Origin: Paenibacillus periandrae
GTDB taxonomy: Bacteria; Bacillota; Bacilli; Paenibacillales; NBRC-103111
Reading direction: 5' to 3'
Assembly (NCBI RefSeq): GCF_022458865.1
Contig: NZ_JAJNMU010000023.1
Span: 122,260-186,259, forward strand
Length of the DNA: 64,000 bases
Of the stretch, positions 9,090 through 18,561 are shown piece by piece; within the stretch, counting starts at the first letter, position 1; each line of letters starts with the position of its first letter. The position numbers and the translations under genes were made by a program. Under the pieces are notes generated by a model. The model saw nothing but the letters and a program-made list of their open reading frames with translations. It ran no database searches and was not told the origin of the DNA.

Positions 9090-9962
9090 ATGAGTTTCGT
9101 TTACAGAAAAAGGCTGACGGCAGCGGATTGGATTAACTACAGTGCCCTGATTTCGTTATCCTTAATTTGTATCTTCCCGTTTATTTATATTTTCAGCGTT
9201 TCATTCACGGACCCTGCGGTTTATGTTCCTTTACAATTTTATCTGTTCCCACCCAAATGGTCTTTAGATGCTTATAAATATATTTTGTCGACTCAAAGTT
9301 TTTTGAATTCCATTAAAAGCACTTTTTTTATCACAGTAGTGGGTACCATTCTACAGGTAATCGTCACGTTTACTTTGGCCTATGGCCTTACAAGAAAAGA
9401 TCTGGATGGGAGAAAGCTCGTCTTGGGCTTCGTCATCTTTACGCTGGTGTTTCATGCAGGCATCGTTCCGAACTATCTGGTTGTGAAAAGTCTCGGACTG
9501 CTTAACTCGTATTGGTCACTGATCTGGCCTAATTTGACCAATGCATGGACGCTAATTGTTGTAAAAAGCTTTTTGGATTCGCTGCCTCCTGAGCTGGAGG
9601 AATCTGCACAAATTGACGGAAGCAATGACGTAGGCATATTTTTCAAAATTGTTATTCCCCTTTCGATGCCTGCCATTGCCGCCTTCACTTTATTTTTTGC
9701 AGTTTCGCAATGGAATATTTATTTTAATGCCTTGATCTATATATCCGATGCCAACAAGTGGACATTACAGGTGCTGATCAAGGCGCTTGTCCTGGATTCC
9801 ACGCCCCTCGGTGCTTCCGGGACGGCTGCAGACGGAATTCCACCCTTAGAAACAGTCCGTATGGCCGCAGTTACATTTGCGATGGCGCCTATACTTATTG
9901 CATATCCCTTTCTGCAAAAGTATTTTGCAAAAGGCGTTATGCTGGGCTCCATAAAGGGATAG
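9090..9962 (+). CDS. Carbohydrate ABC transporter permease, LplC type (copy 2)
   Basis: Second membrane subunit, 290 residues, closely similar to 2419-3297 (shared starts MSF..RK, ADWINYS-like and ends KGVMLGSIKG). It has six predicted helices and an EAA loop at EESAQIDGS...IVIPLSMP. GAAGGTG precedes ATG. It is the last intact gene of the first operon; the terminator at 10019-10060 follows. Confidence 0.92.
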   Translation: MSFVYRKRLTAADWINYSALISLSLICIFPFIYIFSVSFTDPAVYVPLQFYLFPPKWSLDAYKYILSTQSFLNSIKSTFFITVVGTILQVIVTFTLAYGLTRKDLDGRKLVLGFVIFTLVFHAGIVPNYLVVKSLGLLNSYWSLIWPNLTNAWTLIVVKSFLDSLPPELEESAQIDGSNDVGIFFKIVIPLSMPAIAAFTLFFAVSQWNIYFNALIYISDANKWTLQVLIKALVLDSTPLGASGTAADGIPPLETVRMAAVTFAMAPILIAYPFLQKYFAKGVMLGSIKG

Positions 9963-10018
9963 GGAATAGCCACTTTAGACCCATTTAATAACTGTACTAC
10001 TACTATTATTGCAGACAA

Positions 10019-10060
10019 AAAAGCCGTTAAACCAAAATTACTATAGTTTTAGCGGCTTTA
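10019..10060. terminator. Bidirectional rho-independent terminator
   Basis: AAAGCCGTTAAA and TTTAGCGGCTTT form a stem (one G-U pair) with flanking A and T runs. It lies just after the permease gene on the + strand and overlaps the end of the decayed AraC gene on the - strand. Confidence 0.75.
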
Positions 10061-10430
10061 ACTGTTTACGAATAGTCTGAGTTCTTTATTTAACAATTGT
10101 TTGTGGAATTGACCGGGGGACTGCTTCAGATAGCGCTGAAAAATACGATTTAAATTGCCCTCGGAATTGCCGATTGACAGGGCAATGTCATTCACACTTT
10201 TTTCAGTGTCCAGCAGCAGCCGCTTCGCTTCTTCCATCTTACAGATCATAACGTACTCGACAAATGACAAACCAATCATACATTTCCAATTGCGTTTGTC
10301 TTCCCTTCAGGTGATCGAACAAGTTGTTTTCCAAAATGTCAAGAATCCTAGCGCAGTTCCCAGCCACGTGATAGAATGAGAATGTAGCGGTCAAACTGCT
10401 GTTCGCTGATACCATACTATTCCTTGAGGT
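10058..10430 (-). pseudogene. Decayed AraC-family regulator (paralogue of the gene at 1-1392)
   Basis: Reading the minus strand gives three collinear fragments that match the regulator at the left edge. A segment with YGIS...DRYILILS corresponds to YGIPVDHTYVVVLL there. Then comes ILDILENNLFDHLKGR...MYDWF, corresponding to IPDMLEYDLFDQLRVR...MRDWF. Last is a C-terminal helix-turn-helix piece, LSFVEYVMICKMEEAKRLLL onward. The pieces are separated by stop codons and by deletions that remove most of the middle region and the first HTH helix, so it cannot make a working regulator. Confidence 0.85.
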
Positions 10431-10440
10431 TGGTTCATTA

Positions 10441-11322
10441 ATGAAGCTGACAATTACTTACGAGCATAGCATCCCAATAAATGCTTTCCGTTGGACACCG
10501 AGCGTAACGGCAAAGCCATTGCATTATCATTCCAGTTTGGAGATTGGCCTCTGCGTTTCCGGCAGAGGCATTTTTTACTTCGGTGAGAAGAACTATGAGG
10601 TCTTTCCGGGCGATATATTCATCGTGAATAATCTGGAGCTCCATATCGCCAGATCGAATGAGAATGATCCGAGTACGTACATCTTCATCAATTTCGATCC
10701 GATACTGCTGCTGGATGAGGAGGAAGCGCTGCTCCTGCCGTTTGCCTACCGCTCCGACCACTTCGACAATCGCATACCCGCTGCTTCCCCTCTGGCTGCG
10801 CCGATAGGAGCGCTGATCGAGAAGATATCCAGAGAGCTTACCGACAGGCAGGAAGGATACCGGAGTATGGCCAAGAGTGCCTTGCTGGATCTATGCGTTC
10901 TCTTCCTGCGCCACTATGCGGCAGGCTTGTCGATGAACGAGTGGAATCGGCTCACGGAATCGTTCCGGCGCATGCGTCCGGCTCTTGTCCTGATCGACCA
11001 ACGCTTCCGGGAGCCGATTGAGCTGGGCGATGTTGCCAAAGTCCTCCGGATCAGCCCCTCGCGAGCCAGCCACCTGTTCCAGCAGGAGCTCGGTCGCAGC
11101 TTCAAGGAGCACCTGCTGCAGCTGCGCATCAACGAAGCTAAGCGGCTTCTCATCAGTACAAATCACAGCGCAGTGAATGTCTGCTTCGAAAGCGGGTTCC
11201 AAAGCGTGCCCTCTTTCTACCGTCTATTCGTGCGCTCCGTTGGTCTTGCTCCCCTGGATTACCGCAAGCAATATTCCGTTCACGCAATTTTTGAGAATAC
11301 GACTGAACCGTTGAGTAGATGA
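10441..11322 (+). CDS. AraC-family regulator with N-terminal cupin-like domain
   Basis: Cytoplasmic regulator of 293 residues. The N-terminus has the beta-rich ligand-binding pattern of AraC proteins (HYHSSLEIGLCVSGRG around residue 30, then FPGDIFIVNN near 58). The C-terminal ~100 residues are the double HTH (ELGDVAKVLRISPSRASHLF, and later VNVCFESGFQSVPSFYRLF). GAGG lies about eleven bases before ATG. It is followed 61 bases later by the ADP-ribosylglycohydrolase-family gene on the same strand and probably controls it. Confidence 0.88.
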   Translation: MKLTITYEHSIPINAFRWTPSVTAKPLHYHSSLEIGLCVSGRGIFYFGEKNYEVFPGDIFIVNNLELHIARSNENDPSTYIFINFDPILLLDEEEALLLPFAYRSDHFDNRIPAASPLAAPIGALIEKISRELTDRQEGYRSMAKSALLDLCVLFLRHYAAGLSMNEWNRLTESFRRMRPALVLIDQRFREPIELGDVAKVLRISPSRASHLFQQELGRSFKEHLLQLRINEAKRLLISTNHSAVNVCFESGFQSVPSFYRLFVRSVGLAPLDYRKQYSVHAIFENTTEPLSR

Positions 11323-11383
11323 GTCGATCCGGCCGCAGGTATACTGAAGCAGTAACGAATCATTATATTTGGAGGGAAACCAT

Positions 11384-12763
11384 ATGGCGGGTTGGACATT
11401 GCTTGATTCACTGGTACAGAACGAAGTAGTGCAGAGAAAAGAGGAAGGCTGCGATGTCAAAGGGTATGCGGAGAGAGTAGAAGCAGCAGGTACAGATCAG
11501 GAGAAGCTGATGGCAATCTACAATGAACTCATGGCGTTGCCGATCCGCAGTGATTATCCTTATGAGGAGCCGTCGGAGTTAAACGAGATTCGCTTACTGC
11601 GTCCGGAGGGACCTCGCCAGCTAAGCGACACGCTCGATGAAGCACAGTGGCAGGACAAGTTCTATGGAGCATGGCTGGGGCGGAGTGCCGGCTGTGCTCT
11701 CGGTAAGCCTCTGGAGGCATGGCATTATATGGGCGGCACAGGCAGTAATCCTGGCTGGCGCAACGTGCAGCTCTGGTTCGAGGGTGCCGATGCCTGGCCG
11801 ATTCGCGGCTACACTCCGCTTGAATCCCGCGCCGAGATGGAACACGGCCTGTTCCTTGCATCCTCCAGCCTGAAGAGCACCAGAGAACAAATCCGCTTTA
11901 TGGAGACGGACGATGATATTCGGTATACCGTACTCGGGCTGATTATGCTCGAAGAGCGTGGAATAGATTTCGATTCCTACGACATCGGGAAGCTGTGGCA
12001 TAGCCGGCTTACCTATAGGCAGGTATGCACAGCTGAAACGCAAGCCTATCTGAACTTTACGCAGGCAACCTCCCACCAGAAGGCAGAAAGACCGGAAAAT
12101 TGGGAAGAACGTAAGGATTGGGTTCGCACGTATTTGAATCCTTATCGTGAATGGATCGGAGCTCAGATTCGGGCCGATGGCTTCGCTTATGGAGCGGCCG
12201 GCAATCCCGAGCTTGCCGCCGATCTCGCTTGGCGCGATGCCTCGTTCTCGCATGTGAAGAATGGCATTTATGGAGAAATGTTTTGTGCAGCGATGATTGC
12301 AGCAGCTTTCGTAGAAAGCGACCCTGAGCGTATCGTTAGGATCGGACTAAGCGAAATCCCGCGCAATTGCCGACTTGCGCATGACATTGAGCTGGCGGTT
12401 TCTATTGCACAAGAGGCAACGGATCAACTCCAACTGGTTGATCGCATATGGGAGGCATTCAAGCACTATCATCCAGTTCATACGAACAATAATGCTGCGC
12501 TTGTGGCGGCATCAATCATTTTTGCCAAGGGAGATTTTGAGTTGGCGATTGCAACATCGGTGCTGGGCGGTTGGGACACCGATTGCAACGGAGCTACCGT
12601 CGGTTCCATTATGGGCGCCTCGCTCGGAGCAGAAAGGCTGCCTACAAAATGGACGCAGCCGTTGAACGATACACTGTATGCCGAAGTTTCAGGCTTCCAT
12701 CCCATTTCTATCTCCGAATGCGCGAAACGGACCTATAAGGTGTTCAACAAAATACGCGGCTGA
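11384..12763 (+). CDS. ADP-ribosylglycohydrolase-family protein
   Basis: About 459 residues, all-alpha ADP-ribosylglycohydrolase fold. These enzymes use two metal ions to cleave N- or O-glycosidic bonds to ADP-ribose or related nucleosides. The metal-ligand motifs are visible: METDDDIRYTVLG near residue 173 and GGWDTDCNGATVGSIMGA near 396. WLGRSAGCALGKPLEA near residue 102 is the usual first helix motif. I chose ATG 11384 because GGAGGG lies seven bases before it; the TTG at 11369 overlaps that site. Family members beside sugar operons may act on unknown N-glycosides, so deribosylation of a protein is not assured. Confidence 0.87.
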   Translation: MAGWTLLDSLVQNEVVQRKEEGCDVKGYAERVEAAGTDQEKLMAIYNELMALPIRSDYPYEEPSELNEIRLLRPEGPRQLSDTLDEAQWQDKFYGAWLGRSAGCALGKPLEAWHYMGGTGSNPGWRNVQLWFEGADAWPIRGYTPLESRAEMEHGLFLASSSLKSTREQIRFMETDDDIRYTVLGLIMLEERGIDFDSYDIGKLWHSRLTYRQVCTAETQAYLNFTQATSHQKAERPENWEERKDWVRTYLNPYREWIGAQIRADGFAYGAAGNPELAADLAWRDASFSHVKNGIYGEMFCAAMIAAAFVESDPERIVRIGLSEIPRNCRLAHDIELAVSIAQEATDQLQLVDRIWEAFKHYHPVHTNNNAALVAASIIFAKGDFELAIATSVLGGWDTDCNGATVGSIMGASLGAERLPTKWTQPLNDTLYAEVSGFHPISISECAKRTYKVFNKIRG

Positions 12764-12814
12764 CAAGACAAGCTCGCGGATTGACAGGAATAGAGCTCAT
12801 CCAGGCCAATGAAA

Positions 12815-12865
12815 GAAGGCTGTATACAGACCGGCCAGGGTATGACCGGTCCATATATAGCCTTT
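12815..12865. terminator. Bidirectional terminator between convergent genes
   Basis: A long imperfect inverted repeat with arms AAGGCTGTATACAGACCGG and CCGGTCCATATATAGCCTT, flanked by A and T runs. It separates the convergent ADP-ribosylglycohydrolase-family and response-regulator genes. Confidence 0.75.
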
Positions 12866-12866
12866 A

Positions 12867-13958
12867 TTATGGTTCTGCGCAGTATCTGGAGAAGCGATTT
12901 TTCAGTTCTGTGGAGCTCATTCCGTAATAAGACTTGAATACTTTGGCAAAATGCGCGCTGTCACTATAACCGACTGCTTCCGCCACATCGCCTAGCCTCT
13001 TGTCAGTAGTCAGGAGCAGCTCTTTGGCCTCGCGCATTCTCACCTCAGTCAAATAGTTCCAGATCGTCATTCCCGTCTCCTGCCGGAATACGTTGGCCAA
13101 GTAAGGTTTGCTTATATTGACGGCATCCGCGATCTGCTGCAGGCTGAGCTTGTGGGGATAATTGCGTTCAATATACCGCTTCACATCTACGATGGAGCGC
13201 CTGCCTGAGTTGATGCCTGCCATTCCATCATGGCTGTTGAACCAGGCTAAAGCCAATTCCAGCCGGTACACACCGACAAGCCTGAAGTACAATCTCCGGT
13301 CATCCAGGATAGGGACGGGAGAGCGGTCATGCTCCTCGGCCATCCACTCGAATACCCCCTCTGTTTTCCGGACGGCGACTACCCCGGCGATCCATTCATC
13401 GGCGAGAGCAAGCAGCAGTTCCACTCGTTCACCTACCCATGATTCTAATAAATGGAACGTATCGATTACCAGCAGAGGCAGTGACAAGGCTTGCTGATTA
13501 CCCGGGTATTCCTGCCATCTGGCCAGCAATATCCCGGCTGAATTGTAATTTTTCAGCATAAGCGACCGCGCCGCGTTCGTTCGTATCGAGCGCAGTTGTT
13601 CTGCTGCAGCCAGCAGCGCCTGCTCAAGGTCCGATTGTTTGATCGGCTTTACGATATAGTCGATTGTGCCGAGCAAGATGCCCCGTTTGGCATATTCAAA
13701 ATCATCGTAGCTGGATATAAGAATCGATCTCATCCAGGGAAATTGTCCGTTGATGCGCCGTACTAGCTCCAGACCGTCCATGTTCGGCATTCGCACATCG
13801 GTGATGAGAATATCTGCGTAATTGCCCTGCAGCCATTCCAGCGCCTCCTGTCCGTTATTGGCAGTACTGACAGCGGAAAAGTCAGCGTGCTCATTCACCC
13901 GGTTCACCAGCCCGTTGCGTATCCATTTCTCATCATCCACGATTAAACAGAATAACAT
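12867..13958 (-). CDS. Response regulator, YesN type (receiver + AraC HTH)
   Basis: Cytoplasmic response regulator of 363 residues. The receiver domain shows the acidic pair at D9-D10, the phospho-acceptor D54 in DILITDVRMPNMDGLE, and the conserved lysine in IDYIVKP (K104). The C-terminal ~100 residues form an AraC HTH (LSLQQIADAVNISKPYLANVF, then GDVAEAVGYSDSAHFAKVF). The kinase gene lies 20 bases upstream, and the pair closes an operon whose first genes are two permeases and a binding protein, so it probably controls that importer. The middle region is shorter than in the other response regulator here (541 residues). Confidence 0.92.
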   Translation of the reverse strand: MLFCLIVDDEKWIRNGLVNRVNEHADFSAVSTANNGQEALEWLQGNYADILITDVRMPNMDGLELVRRINGQFPWMRSILISSYDDFEYAKRGILLGTIDYIVKPIKQSDLEQALLAAAEQLRSIRTNAARSLMLKNYNSAGILLARWQEYPGNQQALSLPLLVIDTFHLLESWVGERVELLLALADEWIAGVVAVRKTEGVFEWMAEEHDRSPVPILDDRRLYFRLVGVYRLELALAWFNSHDGMAGINSGRRSIVDVKRYIERNYPHKLSLQQIADAVNISKPYLANVFRQETGMTIWNYLTEVRMREAKELLLTTDKRLGDVAEAVGYSDSAHFAKVFKSYYGMSSTELKNRFSRYCAEP

Positions 13959-13978
13959 TGTTACCCCTCCCTTCGCTT

Positions 13979-15757
13979 TTATGCCGACAGAATCGGCAGT
14001 ATAAGGTGAACCTTAACGCCGTTGCCAGAACGGCAATTGCTGACAACTATTTCAGCCTGCAGACCATACCTTTTATAGAATTGCTTAATGCGGTAAGCTA
14101 TATTCGGTAAGCCTATGCTCTGGTCGCCCTCTGGAATATCAAGGCTTCCGCGTGAAATACGTTCCCGCAATTCGAACAAGTCAGCCTTTGGGATGCCAGC
14201 GCCATTATCTCGAATGCAAATCCGGACATACCGGCCGAACCAGCTTCTCATGGATATGTCGATGTGGATGGAACGTCCGTATTTCTCTAGATTGTGCTTG
14301 ATGGCATTTTCCAGAACAGGCTGAAGAATCAGTTTCGGACAATGCGCAGACAGCACGGCTGCTTCCGTCTTATAGTTGTACGTAACCGATTCAAACCGGA
14401 TGCACGCCATATTGAGGTAATGCTTCGTGTGCTCAATCTCATCCCTGAGCGTGACAGTAATATCGCGAATACGAGAGGAATAACGAATCATAGAAGATAG
14501 CGACACAACGGCATCTTCGATCGGCTTCATGCCGGACAGGCTTGCCATAGCATTGATCGTCTCTAAAGAATTATATAGAAAGTGTGAATGAATTTGCGAC
14601 TGTACAGCGGTGAACAAAGCGATCTGCTCCCGCGCCCGGGTATGGGCCAATTCGTCGATAGAGGCATCCATGCGAGCCAGCATATCATTGAATGCATGCC
14701 CCAGGTGAGCGATTTCATCTATTCCGCCCACTTCGGGGCCCGGGGCAAAATGGCCGATCTTGGTGTTCAGCAACTGCTTTTTTAATAAAACAATTCTCCG
14801 GGTCATGGAAGAGGTCATAATTAAGAGCATCAACACCGTAACCCCGATGCCGATACCCGTTACCGTCAAAGTTACGTCACGCACGAGGTAGATCGTGCGT
14901 GCGGCTTCCTTGTAGGGCACCTCAATTACGGATTTCCAGCCGGGAGTATCAGGAATGGAGGCGAATACCACAAACTGTCTGGAGTCAGGGTCCAGAAAAG
15001 CGCCGGATTCCATGTCTGACATTCTTCTGAGCAAGTGGGAGGGGGCAGTTGTGAATATAGCCTCTTCAACAGGATGCGCCACAATGGTTCCCTCCGAATC
15101 CATTATATAGCGCGAGTTATGGCTGCCATCGTTCATCCGTTCCAGAATGTTCAGAATAGGTTTTACAGATATATCCATTTGAATGTATGAATGATTTCCA
15201 TAGTAGTCCAATTTTTTGAACAGCGTTAATACAACAATCGGTTTGCCTTCGTAATCCGTAGACCTTTTGACTATGAAGTTCGTCGAGCGGGCATCTGTCG
15301 AAGGCTGCTCCTTCATTCGCTCCGCCAGGGAATACCCTAGCTTGAAGGGAAGAACCGGATTATAGCGAAGCTCATTCCCGTAAGAATTAAGCAAGGATAT
15401 GGAAACCACCTCGGGATGCTGCATTACGAAGGGCTGCACCGAGTTTTGGTAGACCAGATTGTACAGCCGCAGGTAGGTTGACGTGTACCTGTCCTGCTGC
15501 CTTGTCCACTGATAAAATTCGTCGCTTCCTTCGATGAACAGGAACGCTTGTTCATACTCCTTGAAGTAACGATTAATATTCAAATTGGCTTGCTCCAGCA
15601 TCTGTCTGCTATATTTCTCAAGATCCAGCTGAAGCATTGACGAAGTGAGCACATATTGAACAATACCTACTGTAGAAGCGATAAAGAGAATCACGGTTAC
15701 AAAAAGAAGGATAATCTTCCTCTTGATTGATTCTCTGATGAATTGCAGCACCTTCAT
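13979..15757 (-). CDS. Sensor histidine kinase, YesM type
   Basis: Membrane sensor kinase of about 592 residues. Order of parts: N-terminal membrane helix (about residues 12-32), extracellular dCache-like sensor (~35-285), second membrane helix, HAMP linker, His-kinase dimerisation segment with HSHFLYNSLETI (phospho-acceptor His), and a HATPase_c domain with N-box LQPVLENAIKHN, G1 box RDNGAGIP and SIGLPNIAYRI. I prefer ATG 15757, since GGTGG lies five bases before it; GTG 15766 is an alternative. It sits between the binding-protein and response-regulator genes. Confidence 0.92.
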   Translation of the reverse strand: MKVLQFIRESIKRKIILLFVTVILFIASTVGIVQYVLTSSMLQLDLEKYSRQMLEQANLNINRYFKEYEQAFLFIEGSDEFYQWTRQQDRYTSTYLRLYNLVYQNSVQPFVMQHPEVVSISLLNSYGNELRYNPVLPFKLGYSLAERMKEQPSTDARSTNFIVKRSTDYEGKPIVVLTLFKKLDYYGNHSYIQMDISVKPILNILERMNDGSHNSRYIMDSEGTIVAHPVEEAIFTTAPSHLLRRMSDMESGAFLDPDSRQFVVFASIPDTPGWKSVIEVPYKEAARTIYLVRDVTLTVTGIGIGVTVLMLLIMTSSMTRRIVLLKKQLLNTKIGHFAPGPEVGGIDEIAHLGHAFNDMLARMDASIDELAHTRAREQIALFTAVQSQIHSHFLYNSLETINAMASLSGMKPIEDAVVSLSSMIRYSSRIRDITVTLRDEIEHTKHYLNMACIRFESVTYNYKTEAAVLSAHCPKLILQPVLENAIKHNLEKYGRSIHIDISMRSWFGRYVRICIRDNGAGIPKADLFELRERISRGSLDIPEGDQSIGLPNIAYRIKQFYKRYGLQAEIVVSNCRSGNGVKVHLILPILSA

Positions 15758-15872
15758 GGTGTCCACCGCTTTCTGCTCAAAGCTGTCTTTTTATGAAATA
15801 AGTCTACAGTTATTCTGCAGCAGTGGCAATCCTGACATCCCTCTTACAACAGCTTGCTCCTCCCACTTGGAA

Positions 15873-15903
15873 CATACAGCCCCGAATTTCCCGGGACTGT
15901 ATG
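15873..15903 (-). terminator. Intercistronic hairpin between binding-protein and kinase genes
   Basis: CATACAG-c-CCCG and CGGG-a-CTGTATG form a strong stem-loop downstream of the binding-protein stop on the minus strand. No clear U-run follows, so an mRNA-stabilising or partial attenuation role is more likely than full termination. Confidence 0.5.
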
Positions 15904-15918
15904 CAAGCAAGCGCAAAC

Positions 15919-17490
15919 CTATTTGGTTTTGTTACTGTTATACCATTCGGTCATTTCCTTGATCAACTGATTTCCGCCTTGTTTCCTGATGTCCTGTACA
16001 AAGGTATCAAAGTAATCAACTGGCAACTCTCCATATACAATCTTCGTCATCGTCTCCTGGATCATACTGCTCGAATACCAGCTTAGCTCCGGGTTTTCGG
16101 ATAATGCCTTCGGCTTGGGCATCGCTACCGTAGGATTGGGCAGCCCTTCCTTGCGGGCGATTTCGTAAGCCTGATCAATGCGCTTTATCGCTTCGGGGGA
16201 ATACCGCGCCTGAATGGTCTGTTTATTGAAATAAAGGGGAGTCACCGCGAAGACGGCGCGTAAATTCGACTTGTTTTTGTCGTTTGCCGAATCATAAATG
16301 TATTTGTCACCTTCCTTGCGGTAAGTATCTCCTTCGGTGCCGATATCAACATACACTTGCCCTTCCTCGGAAGCAATCCAGTCGAACAGCTTGATTACCT
16401 CGACAGGATGCTTTGTGGTTTTCATGACGATGGTTGAGACACCAAACGGATTTTTTCGGTTGCCAACCGGTCCCGTATACCCTTTTCCCTTCGGGGTAGG
16501 TATCGCCACGACATCCACCTTGTGATTCTTGTTGGCATCCTGTATTGCCTGCTGGAAGTCGGCAATCTGCTCGACCGTGTGGTTATAAGAGGCTGCCTGT
16601 CCCGAGTTCAGCTTCTGGGTAAATATGCTGCCCGTATTGGATAGAAACTCCTGATCCAACAGCTTTTCCTTGTACATGGTCCTGATGAACTCAAGCGCAG
16701 GCTTCATGTTAGGATGCAGATAGCCGGGTATAATCTCGTTATTGTAGGGTATATTGGCCGAAGGGTCAACGCCCCACATCCCGAATATATTCTCCATCCA
16801 GCCAAAGCTTTGCCTTCCAATGAATGGAATGGTATCATCCTTGCCATTGCCATCTGGATCTTTGTCCCTCAACAGTCTCAGCATGTCGAGGAATTCATCG
16901 GAGGTCGAAGGAATTTTTGCTCCTACCTTGTCTAAATAATCCTTCCGCACATAGATAAGCCGATCCGTATCCGTCCCCCCGCCTGAGAATCTCGGTATCG
17001 CCATAATCTGACCCTTGAGTGTAACGGCATCCCAGGCGGATTGAGGTATAACTTTCTTCAGATTCGGCGCATGTTTGTCGATCAATTCGTTGAGCGGCAG
17101 CACCATTCCATTGGCCAGTGTCTCCTCATTGGCGAATCCACCAGTCCAATAGAAGTCGGGATACTCCCCTGCGGCCATTTTCAGGCGCAATTGCTCGTTG
17201 TATTTGCCGTGAGATAGGAAGGTTACATCAAGAATGGTGTTCGTTTTGCTGCCGAGATAAGCAATCGTAGGAATGCTCATGGAATTGCCTGGAGGAATCG
17301 GATTATTAATGTCCGTCTCGAATGCTTTTAACGTAACCGGTTTAGAGCTGGCTGATGGAGCTTCGCCTTTTCCGGGTTCCGGGTTCTTGCCCGTCTCCCC
17401 GCTTGTCCCGCCTGTGCAGGCTGCGAGCGTTGACCCTATTACAATAATGGAAAGTACCCCCATCCATTTCCTGTTAACATAATTGTTCAT
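15919..17490 (-). CDS. Extracellular solute-binding lipoprotein
   Basis: Sugar-importer binding protein of 523 residues. The signal sequence ends in a canonical lipobox, T-L-A-A-C, with Cys at residue 25, then a Gly/Glu/Pro linker. The mature region follows the LplA-type pattern (KMAAGEYPDFYWTGG near residue 108, and YVRKDYLDKVG). It follows its two permeases on the same strand, with 71 bases to the nearest one. The ligand is presumably an oligosaccharide. Confidence 0.9.
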   Translation of the reverse strand: MNNYVNRKWMGVLSIIVIGSTLAACTGGTSGETGKNPEPGKGEAPSASSKPVTLKAFETDINNPIPPGNSMSIPTIAYLGSKTNTILDVTFLSHGKYNEQLRLKMAAGEYPDFYWTGGFANEETLANGMVLPLNELIDKHAPNLKKVIPQSAWDAVTLKGQIMAIPRFSGGGTDTDRLIYVRKDYLDKVGAKIPSTSDEFLDMLRLLRDKDPDGNGKDDTIPFIGRQSFGWMENIFGMWGVDPSANIPYNNEIIPGYLHPNMKPALEFIRTMYKEKLLDQEFLSNTGSIFTQKLNSGQAASYNHTVEQIADFQQAIQDANKNHKVDVVAIPTPKGKGYTGPVGNRKNPFGVSTIVMKTTKHPVEVIKLFDWIASEEGQVYVDIGTEGDTYRKEGDKYIYDSANDKNKSNLRAVFAVTPLYFNKQTIQARYSPEAIKRIDQAYEIARKEGLPNPTVAMPKPKALSENPELSWYSSSMIQETMTKIVYGELPVDYFDTFVQDIRKQGGNQLIKEMTEWYNSNKTK

Positions 17491-17561
17491 TTTCGTATCC
17501 CCCTATATAAGATTGTAAATCTGCTTAAAAATACAACTTCTGGTTCAATCTGTCCGGCAGC

Positions 17562-18437
17562 TTACTCCTTCACTGAACCAAGAAGAGCTCCTCGGATGAA
17601 GTGCTTTTGAATGAATGGATAGATCATCAATATAGGCAGCGTAGCAACTCCTACAGTGGCCATCTGAATACCGAGCGGAGAGTATTGGCTGATGGATTCC
17701 GGTATGTTCAGGAAGGAGTCCTGGGTGTTGAACTGGCTAAGTAGGCTGTACAGATAGAGTTGGAGCGGCTTGATTCCAGAGTCCGTGATGAAGAACAGCG
17801 GTCCCATGTAATTATTCCAATGGCCAACGGCATAGAAGAGCGTAAGTGTCATCACGATCGGCAGCGAGAGCGGCATGAAGATGCGCCACAATATCCCGTT
17901 GTCACCCATTCCATCCATCTTGGCTGCTTCGGTCAGTTCTTCGGGCAAACCGCGAAAGAAGGTAATGCACAGAATCAGATTAAAGGCTCCGATCGCATTG
18001 GGAATCATAATCGCCCAGAGCGTGTTCATCATGCCCAGGCTTTTCACTACAAGGTACATAGGAATAAGTGGAGCGGAGAATATCATGGTGAAAACGATCC
18101 CCAGGAGAATCCATTTCTTCCCTTTAAACGCAGGTCTCGACAACGGATAAGCCGTTAGCAGCGTGAAGTACATGTTAATTACGGTTCCCACTACAGTAAC
18201 GATCAACGAAATGCGAAATGAATTCCAGAACACTTTATTGTGCCATACCAGCAGGTAATTATCTAACGTTGAGTCAACCGGTATGAAGGTGACAAGATTG
18301 TGAATAAGCGCTTCCCTCGAACTGAAGGAAGCCGCCAGTAAATGGGCAAAGGGAATAAAGATTAGCAGGCAGGCGCCAATCAGCAGCGCAACGTTAAGTG
18401 TATCAAAGCTGCGTTCCCCGAATGATTTTGAATACAT
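17562..18437 (-). CDS. Carbohydrate ABC transporter permease, LplC type
   Basis: Membrane subunit of 291 residues. The EAA loop reads EAAKMDGMGDNGILWR followed by FMPLSLP, and the C-terminus ends in GALLGSVKE, as in other LplC proteins. It lies between the LplB-like permease and the binding protein in one minus-strand operon. Confidence 0.92.
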   Translation of the reverse strand: MYSKSFGERSFDTLNVALLIGACLLIFIPFAHLLAASFSSREALIHNLVTFIPVDSTLDNYLLVWHNKVFWNSFRISLIVTVVGTVINMYFTLLTAYPLSRPAFKGKKWILLGIVFTMIFSAPLIPMYLVVKSLGMMNTLWAIMIPNAIGAFNLILCITFFRGLPEELTEAAKMDGMGDNGILWRIFMPLSLPIVMTLTLFYAVGHWNNYMGPLFFITDSGIKPLQLYLYSLLSQFNTQDSFLNIPESISQYSPLGIQMATVGVATLPILMIYPFIQKHFIRGALLGSVKE

Positions 18438-18561
18438 TGCCGGTTCCTCCTAATATGCTAAGAGCAATAAGTGGTACATCCCAGCATCATCTGGCGTGTT
18501 ACTTTCGGTGAATGGGTTACACTTTGCCCAGGATTTTATAACGTGGTCAACGCCGCTGCTC

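Noticed and set aside
11529..12253. Minus-strand frames inside the ADP-ribosylglycohydrolase-family gene
   Set aside because: Shadows of a gene with clear metal-ligand motifs on the other strand.
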